Shown here: positions 1 through 10,192 of the stretch, piece after piece
Layout: each line of letters opens with the position of its first letter
Numbering within the stretch: position 1 is the first letter of the stretch
Assembly: GCA_003602285.1 (NCBI GenBank)
Contig: QZVU01000010.1
Location: 51,679-115,678 of the forward strand
Source of the DNA: Arthrobacter frigidicola
Lineage (GTDB): Bacteria; Actinomycetota; Actinomycetes; Actinomycetales; Micrococcaceae
Direction: 5' to 3'
Length of the DNA stretch: 64,000 nt
Made by a program: the position numbers and the translations under genes
Notes under the pieces: model-generated
What the model was told of the DNA's origin: nothing
Seen by the model: only the letters and a program-made list of their open reading frames with translations
The model's database searches: none

Positions 1-1116
1 TCGGTGGTGATCAACTACTCGGCCAAGGACCAGACGCCCACCACGGTGCTGCGCGTGGTGAGGTCCTGGACGAACAACTATGCGGGACTGACGGCGATCC
101 ACCAGCTCGTCTCCGATATCGCCGCCGGCGGTGTGTCGCGCATCGAAGCGGCCCAGCGCCTCGAGCAGATCACCCGGCGGCCCAAGCCGTTCCCGCGCTG
201 GATGGTCACCGCCGCGTTCGGGATCTTCGGTGCAGCCATCGTCGCCTTCATCGGCGGGGGAGTGCTTGGGGCGCTGATCGGGCTGGGCAGCTGTATCCTC
301 GTCGACCTTGTCTCGAGACAGCTCGGCCGGTGGAGGGTGCCGGAGTTCTTCTCCGTCGCCACGTCCTCGGCGATGGCCACCCTGATCGCCATGCTGTTCT
401 GGTGGCTCGAGGTGCCGATCGCGCCGTCGCTGGTGGTGGTCGGCGGCATCCTGCTGCTCCTTCCCGCCGGCCGGCTGGTTTCGGCCACCCAGGACGCTAT
501 CAACGGGTTCCCGGTCACCGCGGCGGGACGGTTCCTGTCGGCACTGCTGATCTTTGGTGGGGTGGTCTCGGGAATCGCCGTCGCCCTGGTGTTCGGTGCG
601 GCCATCGGCATCCCGGACCTCGAGCTGCTCGCGGCCCCGGCGTCGCCGTACCCCTGGCCGGTGATCGCGGTGCTGATCTTCATTGCCGTGGCGATGTTCG
701 CCGTCACCGAGCAGACGGACCTTTCACTTGTGGTTCCCACAGCCCTGGTGGGCACCGCCGGCTACGTCCTGTGGATCTCGGCGATCAATGCGGGGGTGGG
801 GTACCGGCTGGCGCCGGCACTGGCGGCCGTACTGATCGGCGCGCTGTCACGCATCGTGGCGCTGCGCATGGGCGCACCCCAGCTGGTGCTGGCGGTGCCC
901 GCGGTCATGTTCCTTTACCCGGGCCTCTCCATCTTCCGTGCGATGTACATGCTGACCACCAACACCGGCATTCCGAGCGCCGGTGCGCTGGGGCTGTTCA
1001 ACGCGTTCACCGTCATCCTCGCCATCGCCGGCGGGGTGGTGCTCGGCGACAACCTCGCCCGGCCGCTCACCCGCGGTCTGGGCAGCAACGAGCGGCGGCG
1101 GAACCGCCGACGGTAG
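1..1116 (+). CDS. Threonine/serine exporter family protein (ThrE-like), 5' end outside window
   Basis: The frame is open to the first base, so the N-terminus lies outside the window; 371 residues are visible. They contain about nine to ten hydrophobic segments, beginning around residue 66 (ending in AAFGIFGAAIVAFIGGG), and an Arg-rich C-terminal tail. A soluble stretch before the first membrane segment, followed by two successive membrane blocks, is the layout of the ThrE family, where an N-terminal ThrE domain is followed by a ThrE_2-like domain. Known members export L-threonine and L-serine across the cytoplasmic membrane using the proton motive force. The gene converges on ung with only two bases between the stop codons. 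The family call is from remembered sequence character. The substrate is inferred from the family. Confidence 0.8.
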   Translation, partial: SVVINYSAKDQTPTTVLRVVRSWTNNYAGLTAIHQLVSDIAAGGVSRIEAAQRLEQITRRPKPFPRWMVTAAFGIFGAAIVAFIGGGVLGALIGLGSCILVDLVSRQLGRWRVPEFFSVATSSAMATLIAMLFWWLEVPIAPSLVVVGGILLLLPAGRLVSATQDAINGFPVTAAGRFLSALLIFGGVVSGIAVALVFGAAIGIPDLELLAAPASPYPWPVIAVLIFIAVAMFAVTEQTDLSLVVPTALVGTAGYVLWISAINAGVGYRLAPALAAVLIGALSRIVALRMGAPQLVLAVPAVMFLYPGLSIFRAMYMLTTNTGIPSAGALGLFNAFTVILAIAGGVVLGDNLARPLTRGLGSNERRRNRRR

Positions 1117-1118
1117 CC

Positions 1119-1889
1119 TCAGCCCGCCAGCCAGTCCACCGGGTCTGCGCCCTGTTGCTGCAGGAGGTCGTTGACCCGGCTGAAGGGCCGTGACCCGAAG
1201 AAGCCGCGGGAGGCGGAGAGCGGGCTGGGGTGCGCCGACTCCACCGTGGGGACACCGGCGAACACGGGCTTGAGCTTGAGGGCGTCGCGGCCCCACAGGA
1301 CGGCGACCAGCGGGCTCCCCCGTTCCACAAGGGCGCGCAGCGCCGCGTCGGTGACGTCCTCCCAGCCCCAGCCGCGGTGCGACGCGGGTTCGCCAGCCCG
1401 AACCGTCAGTACCCGGTTCATCAGCAGGACGCCCTGCCGGGTCCACCCCGAGAGGTCCCCCGTGGCGGGGGCGGTGACGCCGAGGTCCTCCGAGAGTTCC
1501 TTGTAGATATTGACGAGGCTCCGGGGCAGCGGCCGGGTTGCCCGGTCGACCGAAAACGCCAACCCGACCGAATGACCGGGCGTCGGGTAGGGGTCCTGAC
1601 CCACGATGACGACCTTCACCCCGGTCAAGGGGACGCTGAAGGCCCGGAGGATGTTTCCGGGCTCCGGAAGGATCCGGTGCCCGGCGCGGCGGTCCTCCTC
1701 GAGCCGTGCGGCCAGGCGGTGGACTGTCGGTTCAAGGGGTGCAAGGACAGGCGCCCAGTCAGGTGCGACGACCGCCGCGACCGGTACGGGGGCGGCGAAC
1801 GGGAAAGCGGGCGTGCCTGCGGCTCCACCGGGCCCGGTGGCCTCCGGCGCCGGGGACAGGGGGAACAGGGGGACATCCTCGTAGCGCAT
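1119..1889 (-). CDS. ung: Uracil-DNA glycosylase, family 1
   Basis: Removes uracil from DNA after cytosine deamination or dUMP misincorporation, the first step of base excision repair. The water-activating motif GQDPYP is followed by the uracil-binding region, and the C-terminal HPSPLSASRGFFGSRPF loop carries the catalytic His and the DNA-intercalating segment. The 256-residue length fits, with about 50 extra Pro/Ala-rich residues at the N-terminus. The start chosen is the ATG ending at 1889. The open frame runs on upstream to 3038, but that stretch lies across two plus-strand genes and has no family similarity. A high-GC genome with strong cytosine deamination pressure normally keeps this gene. 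Confidence 0.96.
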   Translation of the reverse strand: MRYEDVPLFPLSPAPEATGPGGAAGTPAFPFAAPVPVAAVVAPDWAPVLAPLEPTVHRLAARLEEDRRAGHRILPEPGNILRAFSVPLTGVKVVIVGQDPYPTPGHSVGLAFSVDRATRPLPRSLVNIYKELSEDLGVTAPATGDLSGWTRQGVLLMNRVLTVRAGEPASHRGWGWEDVTDAALRALVERGSPLVAVLWGRDALKLKPVFAGVPTVESAHPSPLSASRGFFGSRPFSRVNDLLQQQGADPVDWLAG

Positions 1890-2015
1890 TCCCTCATTCT
1901 GGCCGATCGGCGCGGGGCTCCGGGAACGCGTGTGAGGGTCGGTGTTGCGAATGACAGGTATGTCATTCGCAACTACCATGGGTGCGGAAGCATTACCTAG
2001 AACGAGGAGCGGCGC

Positions 2016-2312
2016 GTGAGCGAGCCAGCGGGGGCACCTGCCCCGGCCCCCGGCAGCCGGGGCGTCCTCAGCGAGCGGGAACAGCAGATGCTGGCGCTCG
2101 AGCGTGAGTGGTGGAAGTACTCCGGAGCCAAGGAACAGGCCATCCGGGACCTCTTCAACATGTCCGCCACCCACTACTACCAGGTTCTCAATGCGCTGAT
2201 CGATTCGGAAGCGGCCCTCGCCCACGACCCGATGCTCGTGAAGAGGCTGCGCAGGCTGCGGACATCGCGCCAGCGTGCACGCTCCGCCCGCCGCCTCGGC
2301 GCCGACATCTGA
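2016..2312 (+). CDS. DUF3263 domain-containing protein
   Basis: A 98-residue protein with the conserved LxxREQxMLxLERxWWKYxGAKEQAIR pattern of the actinobacterial DUF3263 family, whose biochemical role is not established. The central part (residues about 28 to 66) looks like a small helical, HTH-like domain with the segment FNMSATHYYQVLNALID. The C-terminus is strongly basic (Arg-rich), compatible with nucleic-acid binding. The GTG start has an upstream GAGGAG. The next gene encodes a LytR_C protein 24 bases later, and these two families are common neighbours in actinobacteria. The family assignment is firm. DNA binding is inference. Confidence 0.85.
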   Translation: MSEPAGAPAPAPGSRGVLSEREQQMLALEREWWKYSGAKEQAIRDLFNMSATHYYQVLNALIDSEAALAHDPMLVKRLRRLRTSRQRARSARRLGADI

Positions 2313-2336
2313 CCAACGCAAGGATCCCTTCACCGC

Positions 2337-2966
2337 ATGAGCAAGTACCCCCAGGACGAGTTTGACCGCATCCCCGAGACGGCGTCGCGCCAGGGGGTGC
2401 ATCGGGAGCGGCTCGTCGCCGTCCGGGGAAGCGGCCTCGGGTTGAAGATCGCCGTGGGAGTCCTTGCTTTGCTTGTGGGCGTTGCCGCCTACTTCCTGCT
2501 CCCGCGGCTCGAAATGGGCGGGGCAGGGTCCGCCTCCGCGGCCAATGCCGGCGCGGCCGCCGACAGCAGCCCTGCGCCCACCGGATCGGCGGCGGACAGG
2601 CTGCGCTCGCCGGAACCCGGATCCGCGGAAGCCACCGGCACAGTGGCACCGTCCGCGCCGGCGACGTCGACACCGTCCGCGGAACCGGCCGTCGATAAGG
2701 CGCAGAAGGTCAACGTGCTCAACAGCACCGGCGTCCCCGGGCTCGCCGGAACGGTGGCCGGGCGCCTGACCGCCGACGGCTGGACCGGCGCTTCGCCCGG
2801 AAACTGGGCCGGCGCCCCGCTTGAGGGGTCGGTCGTTTTCTATAACGGGGCGGAGCAGCGGGCCGGTGCCGAAGCCGTGGCCTCCGCACTGGGGATCGCC
2901 GCGGTGCAGGACGGTGCCGGCGTGTCGCCGGACCTCACCGTGGTCATCGGCCCCGAGTTCCAGTAG
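2337..2966 (+). CDS. LytR C-terminal domain-containing membrane protein
   Basis: 209 residues. A cytoplasmic N-terminus of about 35 residues is followed by one membrane segment (GLKIAVGVLALLVGVAAYFLL), a low-complexity Ala/Ser/Pro/Thr linker to about residue 120, and a C-terminal LytR_C domain beginning at KVNVLNSTGVPGLAG and ending PDLTVVIGPEF. LytR_C domains occur alone or behind LytR-CpsA-Psr phosphotransferase domains. Here the catalytic LCP domain is absent, so this is probably an extracytoplasmic envelope-associated accessory protein. It is likely co-transcribed with the DUF3263 gene. A GC-rich hairpin follows the stop codon. Confidence 0.85.
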   Translation: MSKYPQDEFDRIPETASRQGVHRERLVAVRGSGLGLKIAVGVLALLVGVAAYFLLPRLEMGGAGSASAANAGAAADSSPAPTGSAADRLRSPEPGSAEATGTVAPSAPATSTPSAEPAVDKAQKVNVLNSTGVPGLAGTVAGRLTADGWTGASPGNWAGAPLEGSVVFYNGAEQRAGAEAVASALGIAAVQDGAGVSPDLTVVIGPEFQ

Positions 2967-2975
2967 TCCGGCGAC

Positions 2976-3002
2976 GGCCGGCCGGTTTAATGCCGGCCGG
3001 CC
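2976..3002. terminator. Bidirectional hairpin between convergent genes
   Basis: A perfect 10-bp inverted repeat, GGCCGGCCGG and CCGGCCGGCC, separated by TTTAATG. It lies between the convergent stop codons of the LytR_C gene and the TM2 gene. There is no long T tract, so it is called from position and stem strength only. Confidence 0.55.
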
Positions 3003-3009
3003 TGCTGCC

Positions 3010-3696
3010 TTACTCCTTGAGGGGCACGCCCTTGGCATCCCGCCGGAAGGACTCGGCGCCCACGAGGATCATGATGCCCTCGATGAAGCCCCAGACGGCC
3101 CCCAACCCGAACGTCACGATGGTGACGGCGATCTGGGCGATGCCGATGCCCACATATCCGAGGTAGAACCTGTGGATGCCCAGCGAACCGAGCAGGATCC
3201 CGAGAAGTCCGGCCACCAGCCGCGACTTCTGCTCGGGATAGCCCGAGCCATGCGGGTAGCCGGGGACGCCGTACGGCTGGCCCTGGGGGTACTGGCCCTG
3301 GAACTGGCCCGGGGGATACTGCCCGCCCGGGGGCGGGCCCTGCTGGAACTGTCCCTGCGGGTACTGGCTCCCCTGATACGGGTTCTGCTCGTAGGGGCTC
3401 GGCTGATACTCACCGGACGAGGCCGGCCGGGAAGGATCCTGGGCGTAGGGATCCTGGGAGTACAGGTCCTGGGAGTAGGGATCCTGGCGGGGGGCTGAGG
3501 GCGCTGCGGGCTCGCGGTAGGCGTCGCCGTCGTCCGGCAGATTGTCCTTCCGCTCGAACAGCTGAGCCTGCGGGTCCACGGCGGTATCGTCGTGCTCCCG
3601 CGCTCCGCCCGGCAGAGGGTGCCCGTCTGGCTGCGGGGCCGCTGCGTCCGGCGCAGGGTCCGATTCGGAGCGGGGCTGGTCTGGGGTCGTTGACAC
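3010..3696 (-). CDS. TM2 domain-containing protein with Gln/Tyr/Pro-rich N-terminus
   Basis: 228 residues. The first about 155 are low complexity: a charged segment, then short repeats of the type DPYSQD/DPYAQD and many QYPQG/GQFQ units. The last 75 residues form a TM2 domain, with two hydrophobic segments (LVAGLLGILLGSLGIHRFYLG and IGIAQIAVTIVTFGLGAVWGF) and the typical GIHRFYLG and W-x-x-x-(E/D)G-(I/M)-x-I-(L/M) signatures. TM2 proteins have no settled enzymatic role in bacteria. The start is GTG at 3696 with AAGGAG five bases upstream; an ATG two bases earlier is in another frame. The disordered tail probably faces the cytoplasm. Confidence 0.88.
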   Translation of the reverse strand: MSTTPDQPRSESDPAPDAAAPQPDGHPLPGGAREHDDTAVDPQAQLFERKDNLPDDGDAYREPAAPSAPRQDPYSQDLYSQDPYAQDPSRPASSGEYQPSPYEQNPYQGSQYPQGQFQQGPPPGGQYPPGQFQGQYPQGQPYGVPGYPHGSGYPEQKSRLVAGLLGILLGSLGIHRFYLGYVGIGIAQIAVTIVTFGLGAVWGFIEGIMILVGAESFRRDAKGVPLKE

Positions 3697-3819
3697 ATTT
3701 CTCCTTGGTTGTTGGTGCTGCTTCTACGCTATGCCCGGGCGAACGGCCGCGCATCAGGTAGAACCCCGGATCCGGCCCCCGCCTTTCAGGGTCATCCCCG
3801 GCCGTTCGGGGTCCGGCGG

Positions 3820-3846
3820 CTTGCACTCATGCGGTGGGAGTGCTAA
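3820..3846 (+). promoter_or_regulatory. CIRCE operator 1 (HrcA site), imperfect left arm
   Basis: CTTGCACTC, nine bases, then GAGTGCTAA. The right arm matches the CIRCE consensus TTAGCACTC-N9-GAGTGCTAA exactly and the left arm matches 7 of 9. Position upstream of groL supports HrcA binding. Confidence 0.85.
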
Positions 3847-3854
3847 TTATTGAC

Positions 3855-3881
3855 TTAGCACTCGAACCCGCTGACTGCTAA
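3855..3881 (+). promoter_or_regulatory. CIRCE operator 2 (HrcA site)
   Basis: TTAGCACTC (exact), nine bases, then GACTGCTAA (8 of 9). It begins eight bases after the first element, giving a tandem HrcA operator upstream of groL. Confidence 0.88.
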
Positions 3882-4035
3882 GTCATGGGCATCGAGCAAA
3901 GCAGGCATACCACTGTGGTGAGGGTGCACCTGGAGCGTAAAGAGATCGTTTCCGGGAAAGCCCGTCCGTCGCGGGCACCGCAGGCTGGTGACCACTCGTT
4001 TGCTGAAATGCATAACTGTCCCCGAAAGGACCTAA

Positions 4036-5670
<1,635 letters not shown>

Positions 5671-5700
5671 TCCCCAAACCCCCGGCTCTCCAGTCGACCA

Positions 5701-5736
5701 GGAGCGGCATCCCCTTTCGAGGGGGTGCCGCTCCTT
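5701..5736 (+). terminator. Intrinsic terminator of groL
   Basis: A 14-bp stem (one G-U pair) formed by GGAGCGGCATCCCC and GGGGGTGCCGCTCC with loop TTTCGA, starting 31 bases after the groL stop codon. The following T run is short. Confidence 0.8.
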
Positions 5737-5882
5737 CGCGTTAACGAACCGATGCGGCAGCACGGCGGCCACCGACGAGCGGGCTCCGGGACTGGAGTCC
5801 AGCCGGCCGCGGAAGGGCGGGTCCCGGGCCAGCAGTCCACCGGCTCCGGTGAGGGCGGGTGGGTACTGCGGTGACCGGGTGG

Positions 5883-6173
5883 TCAGGGCAGGAACATTCT
5901 GGCGTTGTTCAGTTCCGCCTCGGCGTAGTGGCGGCCCGCGGCAGCGAGTGCCTCGTTGATGGCTGCCAGGGATTCCTCGACCCTCGCCTGCGTTCCCCGC
6001 CACTGGGCGACGAGTGCCTGGAAGTTGGCGGCGGCCTGGCCGGTCCACAACGCCTCGAGTTCCCTTAGCCCGGCCTGCATGAAGTCGACCTCGGCCTGCA
6101 GCCTGCCGATGGTTCCCTGCACCTGCGCGCTGCGAGCGGCAAGACTGTCGGTGTCGACGTTGAAATGTGCCAT
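5883..6173 (-). CDS. WXG100 family (ESAT-6-like) protein
   Basis: A 96-residue helical protein with a central W-T-G motif (ELEALWTGQAAANF, around residue 44) between two predicted helices, and a short C-terminal extension. This is the WXG100 hallmark of small secreted partners of type VII secretion. The start is the ATG at 6173; the open frame continues to 6308 without similarity. No second WXG100 gene and no EccC/EssC ATPase are present in the window, so the protein may form homodimers or pair with a partner elsewhere. Export by a type VII system is family knowledge, not shown here. Confidence 0.85.
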   Translation of the reverse strand: MAHFNVDTDSLAARSAQVQGTIGRLQAEVDFMQAGLRELEALWTGQAAANFQALVAQWRGTQARVEESLAAINEALAAAGRHYAEAELNNARMFLP

Positions 6174-6279
6174 GAAGTCCTCCCGGGCAGGTCCCCTCCC
6201 GGCGGGTGCCGGTTTGGAAACGGTAGGCCACCGCGGACCGGGCGGGGCTCCTCCCTGTCCGGTTGGGGACAACCGGGCC

Positions 6280-7743
6280 TCAGGCGGGGTCTGTGGAGGA
6301 AAACTCAAGGGGGTGCTCGTCCACCGCGTGGGGCAGGCGGATGGACAGGGTGGCTCCGCCGCCCGGGGTCTCCTCGAGCCTCACCGTGCCGTCGTGCTGG
6401 GCCACGAGCGCGGCGACGATGGCGAGCCCCAGCCCGGTACCTCCGGTTTCCCGGTGCCGGGAGGAGTCGGCGCGGTAGAAGCGTTCGAAGACGCGCGCGG
6501 CGTCCTCCTCGGAAATCCCGGGACCGTGGTCGCGGACCTCGATCACCGAGTCGCTCCGTCCGTGGATGACGGGGGCCACCCCGACGGCGACTTCGATGGG
6601 CGTCCCCTCGGGGGTGTAGCGCAGTGCGTTGGTCATGAGGTTGCCCACCACCTGCCGCAGGCGGGCCTCATCGCCGACGGTGGGCGCCGGACGCGGCGCA
6701 CCGCCGTCGAGCCCGGTGACGGTGATGGTGCGGTCGGGCGCGATCGCTCGGGCGTCGAGGGCCGCGTCGTTGCCCAGGACCATCAGGTCGATGGGCTTCG
6801 CCTCGAGCGGCCGCTGCTCGTCGATCCGTGCGAGGGTCAGCAGGTCCTCCACCAGGTGGCCCATCCGGATGGCTTCGCTTTCGATCCGGCCCATGGCCGC
6901 CGCGACGTCCTCCTCCTTCTGCAGCGCACCGTGCCGGTACAGCTCCGAGAACCCGCGGATGGTCACCAGGGGCGTGCGCAGTTCGTGGGAGGCGTCGGCG
7001 ACGAACCGGCGCATTTTCCGTTCGGATTCGGTGCGCGCGGCGAAGGCCCGCTCGATGTGGGCAAGCATGGCGTTCAGAGAGCGGGAGAGGCGCCCGACCT
7101 CCGTGGCGGGCCGCTCGACGTCGACGCGGCGCGAGAGGTCGCCGGCGGCGATGGCGGCGGCGGTGCGCTCCACCCGGGCCAGTGGTCGGAACTGGCGGGT
7201 CACGGCGACGAAGGCGATGGCCGAGGCGATCATCGTCGCCACCAGGCCCACCGTGAAGATAATTTCGGAGGCCTCCTGGACGGAGTCGTCAACGGTGGTC
7301 ATGGGGGAGGCGATGGCCAAAGTCTGCGGCCCGTCCTCGTACTCCAGGACCTTCACCCGCCAGCCCGGGCTGTCCGGGGCGGTGCCGCGCACCTCGAACG
7401 CCTCACCCTTGAGCTTGTTCACCTGCTTGGAGGTGAGGTTAGGAAGCCGGGGAACGTCGGACTCCGCGGCGGAATGTGAGGTCTCGAGGATGGTCCCGTC
7501 GGGGCCGAGGAGCGCCCCGTAGAAGCGCAGGAGCGGGCGGTCGGTCGCGCTGCGGTCGTGGAAGAAGGCGTTGGAGACGTTCTGGGCGTTGGCGGTCAGA
7601 TCCCCGTCCATGCGTTCGATCAGCCCGTTGCGCAGCAGCGACACCGTCACGATCCCGGTAATACCCACGGTCACCACCATGAGCAGGGTCATGATGGCCA
7701 CCAGCTGCGAGCGCAGCGAAGCCGAATTCCACCGTCGAATCAA
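6280..7743 (-). CDS. Sensor histidine kinase (two-component system)
   Basis: 487 residues. One membrane segment near residues 15 to 36 is followed by an extracytoplasmic sensor region of about 120 residues, a second membrane segment near 155 to 175, a HAMP domain, a HisKA domain with the phospho-acceptor His in DASHELRTPLVTIRGF, and an HATPase domain. The ATPase domain has an N box (LMTNALRYTP), a G1 box (DHGPGIS) and a G2 box (GGTGLGLAIV). It lies 12 bases downstream of its response regulator and is presumably in the same transcript. The layout matches TrcS/PrrB-like OmpR-class kinases. The stimulus cannot be read from the sequence. Confidence 0.95.
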   Translation of the reverse strand: MIRRWNSASLRSQLVAIMTLLMVVTVGITGIVTVSLLRNGLIERMDGDLTANAQNVSNAFFHDRSATDRPLLRFYGALLGPDGTILETSHSAAESDVPRLPNLTSKQVNKLKGEAFEVRGTAPDSPGWRVKVLEYEDGPQTLAIASPMTTVDDSVQEASEIIFTVGLVATMIASAIAFVAVTRQFRPLARVERTAAAIAAGDLSRRVDVERPATEVGRLSRSLNAMLAHIERAFAARTESERKMRRFVADASHELRTPLVTIRGFSELYRHGALQKEEDVAAAMGRIESEAIRMGHLVEDLLTLARIDEQRPLEAKPIDLMVLGNDAALDARAIAPDRTITVTGLDGGAPRPAPTVGDEARLRQVVGNLMTNALRYTPEGTPIEVAVGVAPVIHGRSDSVIEVRDHGPGISEEDAARVFERFYRADSSRHRETGGTGLGLAIVAALVAQHDGTVRLEETPGGGATLSIRLPHAVDEHPLEFSSTDPA

Positions 7744-7755
7744 GTGCCCTGCTAC

Positions 7756-8475
7756 CTACCGTCGGTCCGTGGAGCGCAGGAGGTAACCGACGCCCCGCTT
7801 TGTCTGGATGAGTGCCGCCGCGTCGGCGTTCTTATCGATCTTCCGGCGGAGGTAGGAGATGTATGACTCGACGATCGAGGCATCCCCGTTGAAGTCGTAC
7901 TCCCACACGTGGTCGAGGATCTGCGCCTTGGAGAGCACCCGGTTGGGGTTCATCATCAGATAGCGGAGCAGCTTGAACTCGGTGGGAGACAGCTCGATGA
8001 TCTCCCCGGCCCGGCGGACCTCGTGCGCGTCGTCGTCGAGTTCAAGGTCGTCGACCCGGATGACGGCGTCGTCGTCGGAGAGGGGCTGGGTCCGGCGCAG
8101 CACGGCCCGGATCCGGGCGACCACCTCATCGAGGCTGAAGGGCTTGGTGACGTAGTCGTCGCCGCCGACGGTGAGGCCGGTGACCTTGTCTTCGGTATCG
8201 TCCCGCGCGGTGAGGAAGACCACCGGGAAATGGCGGCCCGCCGCCCGGAGGCGCCTCGTGACAGTGAAGCCGTCCATGTCGGGGAGCATGACATCGAGGA
8301 CGGCGAGGTCGGGGTTGTGGGCCTCGGCCGCGGCCAGGGCCTCCCGGCCGTTGCCGGCGGCGACGACCTCGAAACCGGCGAACCGCAGGGAGGTGGACAG
8401 CAGTTCGCGGATGTTCGGTTCGTCGTCGACGACGAGGAGCTTCGCTTCGGGGGTCGCTTTCTTCACCTGCGCCAT
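7756..8475 (-). CDS. OmpR/PhoB-family response regulator
   Basis: 239 residues from the ATG at 8475. The receiver domain carries the acidic pair (VVDDEP), phospho-acceptor Asp61 (LAVLDVMLPDMDG), switch Thr (VVFLTARDD) and Lys (DDYVTKPFSL). The C-terminal winged helix (about 140 to 235) contains the recognition-helix segment SYISYLRRKIDK. The downstream gene encodes the cognate kinase, and the pair probably forms an operon starting just left of the XPB helicase gene. The open frame extends to 8820 opposite to that gene's end, but homology begins only at residue 11 of the chosen start. The regulon is unknown. Confidence 0.95.
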   Translation of the reverse strand: MAQVKKATPEAKLLVVDDEPNIRELLSTSLRFAGFEVVAAGNGREALAAAEAHNPDLAVLDVMLPDMDGFTVTRRLRAAGRHFPVVFLTARDDTEDKVTGLTVGGDDYVTKPFSLDEVVARIRAVLRRTQPLSDDDAVIRVDDLELDDDAHEVRRAGEIIELSPTEFKLLRYLMMNPNRVLSKAQILDHVWEYDFNGDASIVESYISYLRRKIDKNADAAALIQTKRGVGYLLRSTDRR

Positions 8476-8551
8476 TATCCGCTCGTTTTCTGGAGATTGT
8501 CTGGACGTCCACTGGATGCCGGCCCGACGAGGGAGGCAGCATCTTCCAGCA

Positions 8552-10192
8552 TTACCCAGCGAGTCCGGCGGCGTCGAGGATCCGGTAGGCGTAGCCCTGC
8601 TCGGCGAGGAAGCGCTGCCGCTTGGCGGCGAAGTCCTGGTCGAGGGTGTCGCGGGCGACAACCGTGTAGAAGCGGGCGGCGCGGCCATCGGCCTTGGGCC
8701 GCAGCAGCCGGCCCAACCGCTGGGCCTCCTCCTGGCGGGAGCCGAAGGAACCCGAGACCTGGATGGCGACCGACGCCTCGGGCAGGTCGATCGAGAAGTT
8801 GGCCACCTTCGACACCACAAGGGTCGAGATCTCCCCGCTGCGGAAGGCGGCGAAGAGCCGCTGGCGCTCTTTCACGGAGGTGTCGCCCTTGATCACCGGC
8901 GCGTTCAGCCGTTCGCCGAGGTCATCGAGCTGGTCCAGGTACTGCCCGATGACCAGCAGCTGTTCGCCCTTGTGGGCGGCGGCGAGCTTCTCGACGACGC
9001 CGGACTTGGTATCCGACGTCGCGCACAGCCGGTACTTGTCGCCGTCCTCGGCCATGGCGTAGGCGACGCGTTCGTCCCGGGGCAGGTCGACGCGGACCTC
9101 GACGCAGTCGGCCGGGGCGATGTACCCCTGGGACTCGATGTCCTTCCAGGGGGCGTCGTAGCGTTTTGGCCCGATCAGCGAGAAGACCTCACCCTCCCGG
9201 CCGTCCTCGCGCACGAGGGTGGCGGTGAGGCCGAGGCGGCGGCGTGCCTGAAGGTCGGCCGTCATCTTGAAGATGGGTGCCGGGAGCAGGTGGACCTCGT
9301 CATAGACGATCAGCCCCCAGTCGTTGTTATCGAGCAGCTCGAGGTGCGGGTAGAGCCCGCCGCGCCGGGTGGTGAGGACCTGGTAGGTGGCGATGGTCAC
9401 CGGCCGGACCTCCTTGAGGGCGCCCGAGTACTCACCGATGTCCGACTCGGTCAGCGAGGTGCGCTTGAGGAGTTCGTCCTTCCACTGGCGGGCGGAGACA
9501 GTGTTCGTGACGAGGATCAGGGTGGTGGTCTGGCTGGTGGCCATGGCCGCCGCCCCGACGATGGTCTTGCCGGCGCCACAGGGCAGCACCACCACCCCGG
9601 ACCCGCCGGAGAAGAAACTGTCGGCCGCAAGCTTCTGGTAGGGGCGCAGCGACCAGCCGTCCTCGGTCAGGGCGATGGGGTGGGGGGTGCCGTCGACGTA
9701 GCCGGCGAGGTCTTCGGCCGGCCAGCCCAGCTTGAGCAGCAGCTGCTTGAGCTGGCCGCGCTGCGAGGAGTGAACGACGACGGTTTCGCCGTCGATGCGC
9801 GGGCCGAGCAGGGGTGCGATCTTCCTGGCGTGCAGGACCTCCTCAAGCACCGGGTAGTCCGTGGTGCGCAGGACCAGCCCGTGCTGGGTGTCCTTCTCCA
9901 GCCGGAGCCGACCGTAACGGGACATTGTGTCCTCGATGTCGATCAGCAGGGAGTGGGGGACGGGGAAGCGGGAGTACGTCAGCAGGGTGTCGAGGACCTG
10001 CTCGGCGTCAAGGCCTGCGGCGCGCGCATTCCACAGCCCCAGCGGGGTCAGGCGGTAGCTGTGGACGTGTTCGGGGGCGCGCTCCAGCTCGGCGAAGGGC
10101 GCAATGGCGTGGCGCGCCTCATCGGCCTGCGGGTGGTCGACCTCCAGCAGGAGGGTCTTGTCGCTTTGGACGATCAGCGGTCCATCAGCCAT
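8552..10192 (-). CDS. XPB-family DNA repair helicase
   Basis: 546 residues; superfamily 2 helicase of the bacterial XPB type. Visible motifs are Walker A in VLPCGAGKTIV, DEVH in VYDEVHLL, GLTATLVREDG including the XPB-specific RED motif, and motif VI QEEAQRLGRLLRP. The N-terminal about 130 residues correspond to the damage-recognition-like domain of XPB. The start chosen is the ATG at 10192, which overlaps the stop of the upstream gene in ATGGCTGA, so the two are translationally coupled. A start 24 bases upstream is possible. Bacterial XPB is thought to unwind DNA in repair. The exact pathway in actinobacteria is unsettled. Confidence 0.95.
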   Translation of the reverse strand: MADGPLIVQSDKTLLLEVDHPQADEARHAIAPFAELERAPEHVHSYRLTPLGLWNARAAGLDAEQVLDTLLTYSRFPVPHSLLIDIEDTMSRYGRLRLEKDTQHGLVLRTTDYPVLEEVLHARKIAPLLGPRIDGETVVVHSSQRGQLKQLLLKLGWPAEDLAGYVDGTPHPIALTEDGWSLRPYQKLAADSFFSGGSGVVVLPCGAGKTIVGAAAMATSQTTTLILVTNTVSARQWKDELLKRTSLTESDIGEYSGALKEVRPVTIATYQVLTTRRGGLYPHLELLDNNDWGLIVYDEVHLLPAPIFKMTADLQARRRLGLTATLVREDGREGEVFSLIGPKRYDAPWKDIESQGYIAPADCVEVRVDLPRDERVAYAMAEDGDKYRLCATSDTKSGVVEKLAAAHKGEQLLVIGQYLDQLDDLGERLNAPVIKGDTSVKERQRLFAAFRSGEISTLVVSKVANFSIDLPEASVAIQVSGSFGSRQEEAQRLGRLLRPKADGRAARFYTVVARDTLDQDFAAKRQRFLAEQGYAYRILDAAGLAG

